NCBI GenBank assembly: GCA_963676075.2
Contig: CAXXNZ010000013.1
Coordinates: forward strand, 186,001-250,000
Reading direction: 5' to 3'
Length of the DNA: 64,000 nt
DNA from: JAHJQZ01 sp963676075
GTDB taxonomy: Bacteria; Pseudomonadota; Alphaproteobacteria; Rhizobiales; Devosiaceae
The notes under the pieces are model-generated. The model saw only the letters and a program-made list of their open reading frames with translations, was not told the origin of the DNA and ran no database searches. The translations under genes and the position numbers were made by a program. How positions within the stretch are numbered: position 1 is the stretch's first letter; every line of letters starts with the position of its first letter. Shown piece by piece: positions 27,036 through 36,003 of this stretch.

Positions 27036-27836
27036 ATGGCGTGGAAAGATCGGAATTATCTCGACACCGACCAGTATCGGGATTCAAGCAAGCTCCAGCG
27101 CCGGGCGTTGCTTCACACCAAATATGGTACCAATGACTGGTTCGGCTTCGTTGCCGGCCTGACCGGTTTCGCGCCGGGCATGAAAGTGCTCGATATCGGC
27201 TGCGGCGCCGGCTGGTTCTGGGAGAAAGGCGCCACGCGTTTTCCGGCCGAGCTCGAAATCACCCTGGCCGATGCCTCCGCCGGCATGGTCGACGAAGCGC
27301 TTGCCCGGCTTAAGGATATTGGACGCTGGCAGCAGGTTGCCGGCAACACTGCCAATGTCTGTGACATGCCTTTTGACGACGACAGCTTCGACCGGGTCCT
27401 CGCCATGCACATGCTCTATCACGCCGAGGACAAGCCAGCGGCGATCGGCGAGATCGCCCGCGTGCTGAAGCCGGACGGCGTGGCGCTGATCACCACCAAT
27501 GGCGACAAAAGCATGGGCGAGGCGGATGCGCTGAGGGCCGAAGCTTTCGGGCTTCCGCCGGGGCCGGCAATCGATTTCACCCTCGAGAGCGCGCCGTCTC
27601 TGCTGGAGGCACGGTTCGAAAAGGTCGAACTCAAGCGCAACATATCCGAGATGGTGGTCACCGACCCGGAAGATGTCTTCAGCTACCTGACCTCGTTTCC
27701 GCCCGGCGACGATGCGTCCGAACCCGAACTCGAAACGCTCGGGCACCTGATTGATAATGCCTTCGCCGCACGTGGCGGCGTTCTGCGGATCACCATCGAC
27801 AGCGGTGTGTTCGCATGCAGCAAGCCGCGTCTTTAG
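27036..27836 (+). CDS. Class I SAM-dependent methyltransferase
   Basis: 266 residues. SAM-binding motif I is VLDIGCGAGWFWE, the acidic strand-2 end falls in EITLADASAGM, and motif IV-like DRVLAMHMLYHAED resembles the UbiE/BioC group. No leader or membrane segment, so cytosolic. It is monocistronic and faces the DUF3108 gene tail to tail. The substrate cannot be assigned. The start ATG follows GGGCGGATT. Confidence 0.85.
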   Translation: MAWKDRNYLDTDQYRDSSKLQRRALLHTKYGTNDWFGFVAGLTGFAPGMKVLDIGCGAGWFWEKGATRFPAELEITLADASAGMVDEALARLKDIGRWQQVAGNTANVCDMPFDDDSFDRVLAMHMLYHAEDKPAAIGEIARVLKPDGVALITTNGDKSMGEADALRAEAFGLPPGPAIDFTLESAPSLLEARFEKVELKRNISEMVVTDPEDVFSYLTSFPPGDDASEPELETLGHLIDNAFAARGGVLRITIDSGVFACSKPRL

Positions 27837-27860
27837 GTTCGTCGGCCCAACGATCCCTGC

Positions 27861-28733
27861 TTAATTGAGGCTCGTCATCACCATCGACAGATCGCCTGCC
27901 GCCGTGCCCATCAGCACGCGGTAGGGAATGAAATAGCCGGATGTGCCCAAAGGCGCATACCAGACCAGGATCTTGTCGGAATGGGCGAGATAATCGGTCA
28001 CTTCCGAGTTCTCGTAATGGCCGGAGATCGGGATGTAGCGCACCCGGCACAAAACCACCGGGCCCTGATAGCCGGTGCGCGGAGAGGTTGCCTGCTGCGT
28101 CGCCCCGAAGCTCATGGCGATGTCGTAGCGCTCCATGCCGGTGAAAACCTTGAGCTTGCGGTTGCACAGGTCGGGGCCAAGAGCGCTGCCCTTGAGAACG
28201 AACGAGGTAATCGGGTCGGCGACGCCCTTGAGGTGCTTGCGCTCGATGGCCACGCGCCCGTAGTCGGTCGACACGGGCGGGTCGATCTTGAAGGCGGTGG
28301 CATTGCCGCCGGCATAGGAGACGTCGACCTCGAAACTGTCGCCGCGTGCCTTGGTCTGCAGCGTGAAGTCCTTGGCCGACAGTCCGCGTGCACTTGAGGT
28401 GCCTTCGGAATCGGCGCTGGCGGTGCCGCTCGCCACCAGCGTGCCAACGCCGGCGACATTGGCGCCGACGTCGATGGCGTAACGGTTGCCGTCGTCTTTA
28501 AAGCGCACGTCAATATTGGCGACGTTTATCCCGGCCAGGCTGATGACATATTGCGCCTTGGAATCGATCTCGCCGGCATCGGCGCCGAAAGCGAACAGGA
28601 AGGACAGCACCAGAAAAACGCCGCGGCGCCAGAAGGGGCGGGCGGGGGCGGTGCCGGCATGGGCCGAAGGGGTCTCGGCCGGACCGGGAAAAGCGCGTTC
28701 GACCAATCGGGTACTCCACAACTCACGCAACAT
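27861..28733 (-). CDS. DUF3108 domain protein, exported
   Basis: About 290 residues. A hydrophobic export signal (RRGVFLVLSFLFAFGADA) precedes the DUF3108 domain, a beta-rich fold beginning SKAQYVISLAGINVANIDV. The function of the family is unknown; it is periplasmic and conserved next to rpmB in many alphaproteobacteria, as here. The frame opens at 28841. I take the ATG at 28733 (MLRELWSTR) because only a short basic region should precede the signal, but 28757 is possible and neither has a clear ribosome site. Confidence 0.8.
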   Translation of the reverse strand: MLRELWSTRLVERAFPGPAETPSAHAGTAPARPFWRRGVFLVLSFLFAFGADAGEIDSKAQYVISLAGINVANIDVRFKDDGNRYAIDVGANVAGVGTLVASGTASADSEGTSSARGLSAKDFTLQTKARGDSFEVDVSYAGGNATAFKIDPPVSTDYGRVAIERKHLKGVADPITSFVLKGSALGPDLCNRKLKVFTGMERYDIAMSFGATQQATSPRTGYQGPVVLCRVRYIPISGHYENSEVTDYLAHSDKILVWYAPLGTSGYFIPYRVLMGTAAGDLSMVMTSLN

Positions 28734-28970
28734 GATCAATTTAGTATTTCCAAACATGCCTAAGAATTGGTGAAGCGCGCGGCGTCCGAGCAGTGATTTG
28801 CGCGTACGGTGCGGAGCGGGCAGTGTGTTGCCTCTCATCATGCCGCAACCTCTAGCCTTGACGGCGGCGGCGGGTTTGACTATCTAGACGCGACTTTTCA
28901 AAGACAGTTTCGGTTTCCGGAGCGGCAGGTGCCGTGCGGGGGGCCGCTTCGCGTTACGGGAACAAACAAA

Positions 28971-29255
28971 ATGTCCAAGCGCTGTGAACTGACCGGCAAG
29001 GGTGTCATGACCGGCAACAAGGTCAGCCATGCCATGAACCACACCCGTCGGCGCTTTCTGCCGAACCTGGTGCGTGTCACCCTGATATCGGAAGCGCTCG
29101 ACCGTCAGGTCAAGCTGCGTATTTGCGCCAATGCCCTGCGTACCGTCGAACAGCGCGGTGGTCTTGATGCCTTCCTTTTGAAGGCCGACACCGCCGATCT
29201 TTCCGATCGTGCCCAGGCGTTGAAGCAGGAAGTCCGGGCGGCGCTCGCCTCCTGA
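28971..29255 (+). CDS. rpmB: 50S ribosomal protein L28
   Basis: 94 residues, the normal length in alphaproteobacteria. It starts MSKRCELTGKGVMTGNKVSHAMN and continues with the basic TRRRFLPNLVRV core that contacts 23S rRNA. The upstream frame back to 28809 is not family sequence. A strong terminator follows 36 bases after the stop. Confidence 0.96.
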   Translation: MSKRCELTGKGVMTGNKVSHAMNHTRRRFLPNLVRVTLISEALDRQVKLRICANALRTVEQRGGLDAFLLKADTADLSDRAQALKQEVRAALAS

Positions 29256-29291
29256 GCTTCGCCGGCCCGCCGGGCCGGTCATGTGTTTCAG

Positions 29292-29318
29292 AACGGCGCC
29301 GCATGGGCGCCGTTTTGT
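29292..29318 (+). terminator. Rho-independent terminator of rpmB
   Basis: AACGGCGCC (29292-29300), loop GCATG, GGCGCCGTT (29306-29314), followed by TTG and TTT. A perfect 9-bp GC-rich stem directly after the ribosomal protein gene. Confidence 0.8.
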
Positions 29319-29482
29319 TTTGAAGAGCGCCTGCGGAACCTGTTCAGTTCGAACGGGCGACCGATAATCCGGCGCTCACGCTGGCGGCCAGCCGCACCGA
29401 TGATGGTTTCGGAGCGCGGCCAACCGCTCAATGCCAACCCGCCCCGGTCCATTGCCGGTTCGCGGAAACAGGAGGGTGACGC

Positions 29483-30133
29483 ATGACCATGCGCGCTCGT
29501 TATGTCGTGGCGGTTCTCGCCATGGTCGCCGTCGTGGCGGCCTCCAATTTTCTCGTGCAGTTCCCCGTTCAAGGCCATGTCGGCGGCATCAACCTCGCCA
29601 ACATCCTGACCTGGGGCGCCTTCACCTATCCGGTGGCGTTCCTGGTCACCGACCTGACCAACCGGTATTTCGGTCCCGGCCCGGCCCGGCGGGTGGTGTT
29701 GCTCGGCTTTGCCATTGCAATCTTGTGGTCGGTGTTTCTGGCCACCCCGCGCATTGCCATTGCCTCGGGATCGGCCTTCCTTCTGGCCCAGTTCCTCGAC
29801 GTTGCCATTTTCAACCGGCTTAGGGCCAATCCGCGCTGGTGGCAGGCGCCATTTATCTCTTCGCTGATCGGCTCGGTGCTCGACACGCTGCTGTTCTGGG
29901 GCGTGGCCTATTCGGCAAGCTTTGCCTTTTTCGATACCTTCTTCGGCATGTCGGACGGCTCGCTCGGCTTTCCCACCCCGTTCTGGGATGTTGGGCCTGA
30001 GGTGCCGCTCTGGGTGTCGCTGGCGCTCGGCGATTTCGCCGTCAAGATGACGGTGGCGCTGGTGCTGCTCGCCCCCTATGGCGCGCTCAGGCGTCTGATC
30101 TCGGACCGCATCCTCGATCCGAAAACCGCCTAG
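29483..30133 (+). CDS. yhhQ: Queuosine precursor transporter, YhhQ/VUT family
   Basis: 216 residues with six likely membrane helices. Family landmarks are NILTWGAFTYPVAFLVTDLTNRYFG and the QFLDVAIFNRLR segment. Family members import preQ0 or preQ1 for queuosine tRNA modification. An AGGAGGGTG-type ribosome site precedes the ATG closely. The TAG stop (30131-30133) is the first base triplet of a dispersed repeat, so the repeat has trimmed or fixed the C-terminus. No riboswitch-like structure was recognised in the leader. Confidence 0.92.
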   Translation: MTMRARYVVAVLAMVAVVAASNFLVQFPVQGHVGGINLANILTWGAFTYPVAFLVTDLTNRYFGPGPARRVVLLGFAIAILWSVFLATPRIAIASGSAFLLAQFLDVAIFNRLRANPRWWQAPFISSLIGSVLDTLLFWGVAYSASFAFFDTFFGMSDGSLGFPTPFWDVGPEVPLWVSLALGDFAVKMTVALVLLAPYGALRRLISDRILDPKTA

Positions 30134-30238
30134 AGCACTTTCAGCAAAAGTGGGAACAGGCTTTGCACTTCGAAAGTGCGATAAAACAATAGATTAGGTC
30201 GTTTCAGTGTTTCGATGAAACAGTGAAACGATCTGGAG
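30131..30238 (+). repeat. Dispersed mosaic intergenic repeat, copy 1
   Basis: About 108 bases: TAGAGC-edge, a first hairpin (GCACTTTC ... GAAAGTGC, 30136-30178), GATAAAACAATAGATTAG, then a second hairpin (GTTTCAGTGTTTC with GAAACAGTGAAAC). Nearly the same sequence occurs in reverse orientation at 31139-31245. Its first TAG is the yhhQ stop codon. Confidence 0.8.
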
Positions 30239-30268
30239 CCTGTCAGTCTGTGACGGAAGTGGGCGCCG

Positions 30269-30299
30269 GGCTTCCCTCACCTACAAGGGGAGGGAAGCA
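30269..30299. repeat. Short palindrome of the CCTCCCC/GGGGAGG type
   Basis: GCTTCCCTC (30270-30278) pairs with GAGGGAAGC (30290-30298) around CACCTACAAGGG-like loop sequence. Related GC-rich palindromes occur near 22969 and 46911. Its role is unknown; it may act as a transcript end for the yhhQ or the YhfC-type gene. Confidence 0.4.
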
Positions 30300-30329
30300 A
30301 AGGGGCATGCCGTCCGGGAATGACCGGCT

Positions 30330-31091
30330 TTAGCTGGTGAGCGCCTCTCGTGCGGCCCAGCGTTTCCGCATCACCCGGATGCCCCATGCCGATCCGATAC
30401 CGAAGACCACGACGATCGCTTCGAGTGTCCAGACCTTGTCCGGCGTGTCGATGCCAAGGCTCAACTGCCCCCAGGCGGCGACAGTGTCGATGGCGGATTT
30501 GACCACGAAGGCCACCCAGAACCACACCGCCGCGCGGAATCTGACGGCATAAAACACCAGATAGGTGGTGACCCCGTGCACGAAGATCGTGGCGATGCGC
30601 TCGATGGTTGGCGCCGGCATGATGGCCCAGGCGAGTGGTTTGACATGGGCGGCGACCTCGGGGCTGAGGCTCGCCGGATCGATGAGAAACATCACTGTCG
30701 GGATGAGCCCGCCAATGGCGATGAGCAAAGCCTCGACCGCGCCGAACCCGAACCCGAGGGCCAAGGCCTTGTTGGAATCGAAACGGTTCAGCCAGGGGAT
30801 GAAGCGGATGGCGAGGTAGAGAATGCCGCATTCGAACACGCCGGTCAGAAGCCCGACATAGATCCACACCAGCGGTACGCCGGCCGCCGTGCCGAAGGTA
30901 TTGATCAGCCAGGTGGCAATAATCGTGTTAGCCGGGATCGCCCAGGTGAACTTCAAGGCAACGGCGATCACCCATAGCCCGGCGCCGGCCAGAAGCGGCA
31001 ACCACACCCGCCCCAGCTTGAGGCGCGACCAGGCGACAAACGCGATGGCGGTGACGATCATTCCCGTGATCGACAGGAAATTGCTGATCAT
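30330..31091 (-). CDS. YhfC-type intramembrane metalloprotease family protein
   Basis: 253 residues with seven to eight hydrophobic helices. Two family features are visible: GFGFGAVEALL with a conserved glutamate and ERIATIFVHGVTTYLVFY with Glu and His in a helix, the presumed metal-binding residues of the YhfC family. Substrates are unknown. The gene is flanked on both sides by inverted copies of the same dispersed repeat. Confidence 0.75.
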   Translation of the reverse strand: MISNFLSITGMIVTAIAFVAWSRLKLGRVWLPLLAGAGLWVIAVALKFTWAIPANTIIATWLINTFGTAAGVPLVWIYVGLLTGVFECGILYLAIRFIPWLNRFDSNKALALGFGFGAVEALLIAIGGLIPTVMFLIDPASLSPEVAAHVKPLAWAIMPAPTIERIATIFVHGVTTYLVFYAVRFRAAVWFWVAFVVKSAIDTVAAWGQLSLGIDTPDKVWTLEAIVVVFGIGSAWGIRVMRKRWAAREALTS

Positions 31092-31138
31092 GCCCGCACC
31101 TGCGCGCTGTCGGCCATGGCTGGTTTGGTCCTTGGTCT

Positions 31139-31245
31139 AGATCGCTTCACTGTTTCGTCGAAACACTGAAACGATCTAGTCTATTGTTTTATCGCATTTT
31201 CGAACCGCAAAACCGGTTCCCGTTTTTGCTGAAAATGCTCTAGTC
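31139..31245 (-). repeat. Dispersed mosaic intergenic repeat, copy 2 (inverted relative to copy 1)
   Basis: Read on the minus strand it follows copy 1 almost base for base: TAGAGCATTTTCAGC, AACCGG-containing first hairpin, GATAAAACAATAGACTAG, then the GTTTC / GAAAC hairpin. The cta at 31240-31242 is the TAG stop of the M42 peptidase gene. Confidence 0.8.
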
Positions 31246-32295
31246 GGCCAGCAGCGGCGTCGCCAGCATCACGGCGAGGATGTCGCGGGCAGCCTTGAGG
31301 TCGTTGCGGTCGATGGTCTCGGTTACGGTGTGAATGAAACGCGTGCCAACGACGATGCCGACCGCCTTAGCGCCGGCAGCAGCCTGCTGGGCGGCGGCGC
31401 CGTCCTGACCGCCCCGGGCCAGCATGGTGCGCTGGAAGGCGATTTTGTTCTTCTTGGCCAGTGCCTCGATTTCCTTGACGAGGTCGATATCGGCGATGAA
31501 GGACGAATCCTTGATGTGCAGGCCGAAACCCTTGCCCTGTGTGGTCACCGACTCGTGCACGGGCACGCCGGGCGTGTCGCAGGCAAGGGTCGTATCGACG
31601 CCGATGCCGATATCGGGCGCGACCGCATGAGCTGCCGTTTTGGCGCCGCGCAACCCGACCTCTTCCTGGGCGGTGAAGACGACATGGATCTCATAAGGGT
31701 TGTCGGCCCCCGACTTGTCGAGCTTGCGCATGGCCTCGATGCCGAGCCAGCAGGCGATGCGGTTGTCGAGCGCCTTGGAAACGATCTTGTCGCCCATCTC
31801 GAAGAACGGTTCGTCCATGACGACGTAATCGCCGACCTTGACCTTGTCGGCGGTTTTCTCGCCAAGCCCGATGTCGACGAAGAAATCGGCAATTTCGGGG
31901 ATTTTCTTGGCGTCTTCGGGCGGCAGGATATGGATCGGCTTGCCACCGGGATTCATGATGCCCTTGAAATCGCCGTCCTCGGTGCACACCAGCACGCGGC
32001 GCGAGAACAGGTTGCGCTTGTCGAACCCGCCGACCGGATCGAGATGGATGAAGCCGTCCTTGGAGATGTGCGAGACGAGAAAGGCGATCTCGTCCATATG
32101 GCACAACAACATGATCTTCTTGGCATCCTTGCCGCCGCTTCGCGCCTTGCGCACGCAGTGCAGCGAGCCCATGGCGTCGGTCCTGACGCTGTCGAACAGG
32201 CCTTCGGCCTCCTTTTCGATCAGGGCGCGGACGCGATGTTCGCGTCCCGGAGCGCCGGGGGTCTCGCACAGGCGTTTCAACAGGTCGATGTTCAT
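31240..32295 (-). CDS. M42-family aminopeptidase (FrvX-like)
   Basis: 351 residues, the family norm. Metal ligands and catalytic residues are visible as H66 (CHMDE), D177 (ALDNR), E211/E212 (AQEEVG), D234 and the histidine of FIHT near residue 331. Cytosolic cobalt- or zinc-dependent peptidase forming large tetrahedral assemblies in known members; several homologues were once misnamed endoglucanases. Downstream member of a possible run with the phytase-esterase-like gene 72 bases away. Its stop codon lies in a dispersed repeat. Confidence 0.92.
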   Translation of the reverse strand: MNIDLLKRLCETPGAPGREHRVRALIEKEAEGLFDSVRTDAMGSLHCVRKARSGGKDAKKIMLLCHMDEIAFLVSHISKDGFIHLDPVGGFDKRNLFSRRVLVCTEDGDFKGIMNPGGKPIHILPPEDAKKIPEIADFFVDIGLGEKTADKVKVGDYVVMDEPFFEMGDKIVSKALDNRIACWLGIEAMRKLDKSGADNPYEIHVVFTAQEEVGLRGAKTAAHAVAPDIGIGVDTTLACDTPGVPVHESVTTQGKGFGLHIKDSSFIADIDLVKEIEALAKKNKIAFQRTMLARGGQDGAAAQQAAAGAKAVGIVVGTRFIHTVTETIDRNDLKAARDILAVMLATPLLAD

Positions 32296-32367
32296 GGCTT
32301 TTCCTTTGACGGCACGTATCCGAACAACTGCAATCGGTTTCCGGACGAGGCAGGTCGTTGCGGGTGA

Positions 32368-33354
32368 TTACGGAAGAGAGAATTCGAGGAGCAGCGTACG
32401 CTCCCAGTCGTTGTAATTGTCGTCCGAAACCAGCGTGATGCGGGTTTCTCCGGAGGGGCCCTCATGGACGGCGATGCCCTCCATATTGTCGATCGATCCG
32501 CCCGAAGCGGCGAGGACGACCTCGCCATTGATGGTGTTGCCGGGTTTGACGTCCTCGGCCCGGATGCGGCGGATCTGCATGACGAAACCGAGAAGTCCGG
32601 TGCCGCGCTCGAGCAGCAACATGTCGCCATTGGGCAGGAAGGCGCAATCGGTCGGGTTGAGACCGGGCGTCTTGACCACGTTGAAATCGCCCTGGTCGCG
32701 ATGTCCGCGCATATAGGCGCGGATATTGCCGTCCGGCGTCTCGTCATCCTCGGTGATCAGCATGGTCGAACCGGCGACCGGTGAGCCGGGCGAGGCGATG
32801 CACACCGCTTCGAGCGATCTGTTGGTCCGCAATTGGCTGAGCCAGTCCGGAATGGGAACCTCGCGCGCTGCGCCGCCCGGTCTTCCATCGGTCACGTCGA
32901 AATCGGCAACGCGCGTCAGATTCTCGAAACTGACCCGCACCGCGGCAACGACACCGTCGCGCTCGATCGGAGCGATGCCTTCTGCGTCGCGGGCAAAGGC
33001 ACGGGGCAGGGCTGCGCCCTTGGAGTTTTCAATGGCCGACGCATCGACGCCGATCAGTTCGAGCGGCCGTCCTTGTTCGTCATAAATGAGCTGGCCGGAA
33101 ATGAACCAGCCCTTGTCCGACACGGCGGCGAGCTTGTCGTTTGTGGTGAAGGCGATGCCCGAAAGCCCGCCGAACTGCATGGCGTCCGAATTGAGTTGCA
33201 CGCCACCTCGCCAGATCAGTCCGTCCACCTTCTGGCCGAAAGCCGCGCCCTTGAAGCTTTCGACCGGCACGGCGGTGACGGTGATCTCCTCTGCCAGACT
33301 TCTTGCGGCAAGGGTGAAAACAAGCGCGGTGGCGATGGTCAGACGGGCGATCAC
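32368..33354 (-). CDS. Esterase-like activity of phytase family protein, exported
   Basis: 328 residues with a signal peptide (MIARLTIATALVFTLAARSLA). The body is a propeller-type fold with LSGIAFTTNDKLAAVSDKGWF, FARDAEGIAP and NPTDCAFLPNGDMLLLERG, characteristic of the phytase-esterase-like domain. Members are periplasmic or secreted and may hydrolyse phosphoesters; few are characterised. Its ATG overlaps the cobT stop by 4 bases, so it is translated with the cobaltochelatase gene, an association of unclear meaning. Confidence 0.83.
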   Translation of the reverse strand: MIARLTIATALVFTLAARSLAEEITVTAVPVESFKGAAFGQKVDGLIWRGGVQLNSDAMQFGGLSGIAFTTNDKLAAVSDKGWFISGQLIYDEQGRPLELIGVDASAIENSKGAALPRAFARDAEGIAPIERDGVVAAVRVSFENLTRVADFDVTDGRPGGAAREVPIPDWLSQLRTNRSLEAVCIASPGSPVAGSTMLITEDDETPDGNIRAYMRGHRDQGDFNVVKTPGLNPTDCAFLPNGDMLLLERGTGLLGFVMQIRRIRAEDVKPGNTINGEVVLAASGGSIDNMEGIAVHEGPSGETRITLVSDDNYNDWERTLLLEFSLP

Positions 33355-35231
33355 GAGCGTTGGCGGCGCGGCCCCGAGGGCGGCTCCTCCTCGAACAGGG
33401 ATGCAAGGTTGTCGGTGATGGCGCCGGCCAGTTCCTCGGCATCGAGCAAGGTCACGGCCCGCCGGTAATAGCGGGTGACGTCATGGCCGATGCCGATGGC
33501 GATGAGCTGGATCGGCGACCGCAATTCGATATCTTCGATCACTTCGCGCAAATGAGCCTCGAGGTAATTGCCCGGATTGACGCTCTGCGTCGAATCGTCG
33601 ACCGGCGCACCATCGGAGATCACCATCAGGATGCGGCGGTTTTCGGGCCGGACCATCAAACGCTTGTAGGCCCATTGCAGCGCCTCGCCGTCGATGTTCT
33701 CCTTCAGGAGCCCTTCGCGCATCATCAGGCCGAGATTGCGGCGGGCATGCCGCCAGGGCTCGTCGGCGCTCTTGTAAACGATATGCCGGACATCGTTGAC
33801 CCGGCCCGGATTGGCTGGGCGCCCGGCCTCGAGCCAGGCTTCGCGCGACTTGCCGCCCTTCCAGGCCTTGGTGGTGAACCCCAGGATCTCGACCTTGACG
33901 CCGCAGCGCTCAAGGGTGCGGGCAAGGATATCGCCGCAGATCGCCGCGATGGTGATCGGGCGGCCACGCATCGATCCTGAATTGTCGATCAGAAGCGACA
34001 CCACGGTGTCGCGGAAATCGGCTTCGTTCTCGGCCTTGAACGACAGCGGCTGCAGCGGATCGGTGACGACGCGCGTCAGGCGCGCCGTGTCGAGCAGGCC
34101 TTCGTCGAGGTCAAAGGTCCAGGAGCGGTTTTGCTGCGCCATCAACCGGCGCTGCAGCTTGTTGGCCAGCCGCGCCACGGCGCCGGCCAGGCTTTCGAGC
34201 TGCCGGTCGAGCAATTGCCTGAGCTGTTCGAGTTCTTCGGGCGGGCACAGTTCCTCGGCGCCGACGATCTCGTCGAACCTTGTGGTGAAGACCTTGTACT
34301 GCTGGGCATTCGGAATGCGGCCGTCTTCCTGGCCGCGTGGCGGCGGCGCCGGATTTTCCTCGCCGGCGTCGGCTTCCATTTCCTGCTCGGCTTCGCGGTA
34401 TTCGGTATCCGAACCCTCGGCCTCGCCTTCTTCCTCGGCAGTTCCCTCGGCTTCCGCATCCTCGGAATCGGCATCCTCGGACTGGCCCTGGCCCTGTTCG
34501 GGCTCCTGGGTCTGGTTCTCGCCGCCGGATTCGTCCTGGTCGTCGCCTTGATCGTCGTCCTCGTCGAAATCGCCCATGTCGGCGTCCGACAGCAGTTCGA
34601 GATCGTTGAGCAGACGCCGCGCGGCGCGCGAGAAGGCGTTCTGGTCGTTGACCGAACTCGTCAGGTCCTCAAGGCTTTGCTCGCAGCGGCTTTCGACATC
34701 CTCGCGCCACAGATCGACCAGCGCTTCGCCGGACTCGGGCACCTTGATGCCACCGAGCCGTTCGCGCAGCATCAGGCCGAGCGCTTCGGAAATCGGTGCC
34801 TCGTCCTTGTCGCTGACATTGGCGAGATTGGCGCGGAACAACCGGTCGTCGAGCGCCTGGGAAAGGTTGTCGCGCATGCCGGGCAGGCGCCTGCACCCCA
34901 AAGCCTCGACCCGCGCCTGTTCGAGCGCATCAAAGGCGGCGCGTGCCTGCGGATCGGCGGGCGCGCGGCGGCGATGGGTCTGCTCGTCATGGGCGGCAAC
35001 CCGCATGGCCATGGCGTCGGCCTGGCCGCGGGCGATGGCGACGTCGCGCGAGGTTGGCAGGCGCGGCAGATTGGCAATGCGTGCCTTGTCGCCGGTCAGG
35101 ATCGGCCGGTCAGAGGTGAAGCTCACCTCGATGTCGGGCTTGCCGGCAATGGCGCGCAGGGTCGCGCCGACCGCGCCCTTGAAGGGAGCGGCGGTGTCGG
35201 GCTTGTTCTGTTTGCGCGGCGGGGTTGGCAT
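33351..35231 (-). CDS. cobT: Aerobic cobaltochelatase subunit CobT
   Basis: 626 residues. N-terminal CobT domain (about 1-215), a very acidic linker (about 218-290), a helical segment, then a von Willebrand A domain whose MIDAS motif DNSGS starts at D416. With CobS it forms the ATP-driven partner of CobN that inserts cobalt into hydrogenobyrinic acid diamide in aerobic cobalamin synthesis. No cobN is in the window. Between cobS and cobT lies a methyltransferase gene, which is not the usual adjacent arrangement. Confidence 0.95.
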   Translation of the reverse strand: MPTPPRKQNKPDTAAPFKGAVGATLRAIAGKPDIEVSFTSDRPILTGDKARIANLPRLPTSRDVAIARGQADAMAMRVAAHDEQTHRRRAPADPQARAAFDALEQARVEALGCRRLPGMRDNLSQALDDRLFRANLANVSDKDEAPISEALGLMLRERLGGIKVPESGEALVDLWREDVESRCEQSLEDLTSSVNDQNAFSRAARRLLNDLELLSDADMGDFDEDDDQGDDQDESGGENQTQEPEQGQGQSEDADSEDAEAEGTAEEEGEAEGSDTEYREAEQEMEADAGEENPAPPPRGQEDGRIPNAQQYKVFTTRFDEIVGAEELCPPEELEQLRQLLDRQLESLAGAVARLANKLQRRLMAQQNRSWTFDLDEGLLDTARLTRVVTDPLQPLSFKAENEADFRDTVVSLLIDNSGSMRGRPITIAAICGDILARTLERCGVKVEILGFTTKAWKGGKSREAWLEAGRPANPGRVNDVRHIVYKSADEPWRHARRNLGLMMREGLLKENIDGEALQWAYKRLMVRPENRRILMVISDGAPVDDSTQSVNPGNYLEAHLREVIEDIELRSPIQLIAIGIGHDVTRYYRRAVTLLDAEELAGAITDNLASLFEEEPPSGPRRQRS

Positions 35232-35246
35232 CGTTTCGTTCCGGGG

Positions 35247-36002
35247 TCAGGTCGCGGGGGCCAGGCGGGCAGCCATCAGCACCAGTTGCGGCCGGGTCTT
35301 CTCGTCGATCAGGCGCGGATTATCGGCAATACGCTCGTCGGTAGCCGTCCACTCGTCAATGGCCGTCAGCATCAATCCGTGGCGCTGCAGGGTCATGATC
35401 ATCGTCGAGAGCTTGCGATGATACTTGACGATATCGGTCGCCAGCCAGTTGGTTTTTCGCGCGCCTTCGACGGCATAATCGACAATGGCGAAAATGCGCG
35501 TCCCGTCCGCATCGGTGCGGAAGTCGGGTGTGGCACGGCTCGCCCAGATCGGATGTTCCGCCGTCAGCACCAGATCGCCGCCGGACGGACCGAGGGCACG
35601 GGTGACCATGGCGCAGAAACGGTCGAAATCGGCCAGATAGTGGACCGCCAGCGCCGAATAAACGAGGTCATAGGCGCCGGGGTCCGGCTCGTAGCGTTCG
35701 AGATCGGCCCGCTCATAGGTGATCGACAACTCGCCGGTGCGCTTGCGCGCCTGTTCGAGCATTTTCAGCGACAGGTCGACGCCATGGACCTTTGCCGCGC
35801 CCTTTTCGAAGGCGTAGCGGTCGAACGCACCGAATCCGCAGCCGAGATCGAGCACGCGCAAGCCATCGAGGGCCGGAAGCATGGCTTCGACCTCGGGCCA
35901 TTCCGGTGCGCCCGGCAGACCGAGCCGCGACCGCGAAATCTGGCTGTACTCGTCAAAGAATGACGGTTCGTCGTAGACATTCTGGGCCAAACCGGCCTCC
36001 AC
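35247..36002 (-). CDS. Class I SAM-dependent methyltransferase between cobS and cobT
   Basis: 251 residues. Motif I is VLDLGCGFGAFDRYA, with VHGVDLS at the second acidic strand and YDLVYSALAVHYL at motif IV, placing it with UbiE/COQ5-like small-molecule methyltransferases. It starts with GTG two bases after the cobS stop and ends 15 bases before cobT, so it is part of the cobS-cobT transcript. Known cobalamin methyltransferases have a different (class III) fold, so a role in the corrin ring itself is unlikely. Confidence 0.85.
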   Translation of the reverse strand: MEAGLAQNVYDEPSFFDEYSQISRSRLGLPGAPEWPEVEAMLPALDGLRVLDLGCGFGAFDRYAFEKGAAKVHGVDLSLKMLEQARKRTGELSITYERADLERYEPDPGAYDLVYSALAVHYLADFDRFCAMVTRALGPSGGDLVLTAEHPIWASRATPDFRTDADGTRIFAIVDYAVEGARKTNWLATDIVKYHRKLSTMIMTLQRHGLMLTAIDEWTATDERIADNPRLIDEKTRPQLVLMAARLAPAT

Positions 36003-36003
36003 C

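Noticed and set aside
29256..29482. A preQ1 riboswitch ahead of the queuosine-precursor transporter gene
   Set aside because: I could not find the short H-type pseudoknot core or the A-rich tail expected for known preQ1 classes; the only clear structure is the rpmB terminator.
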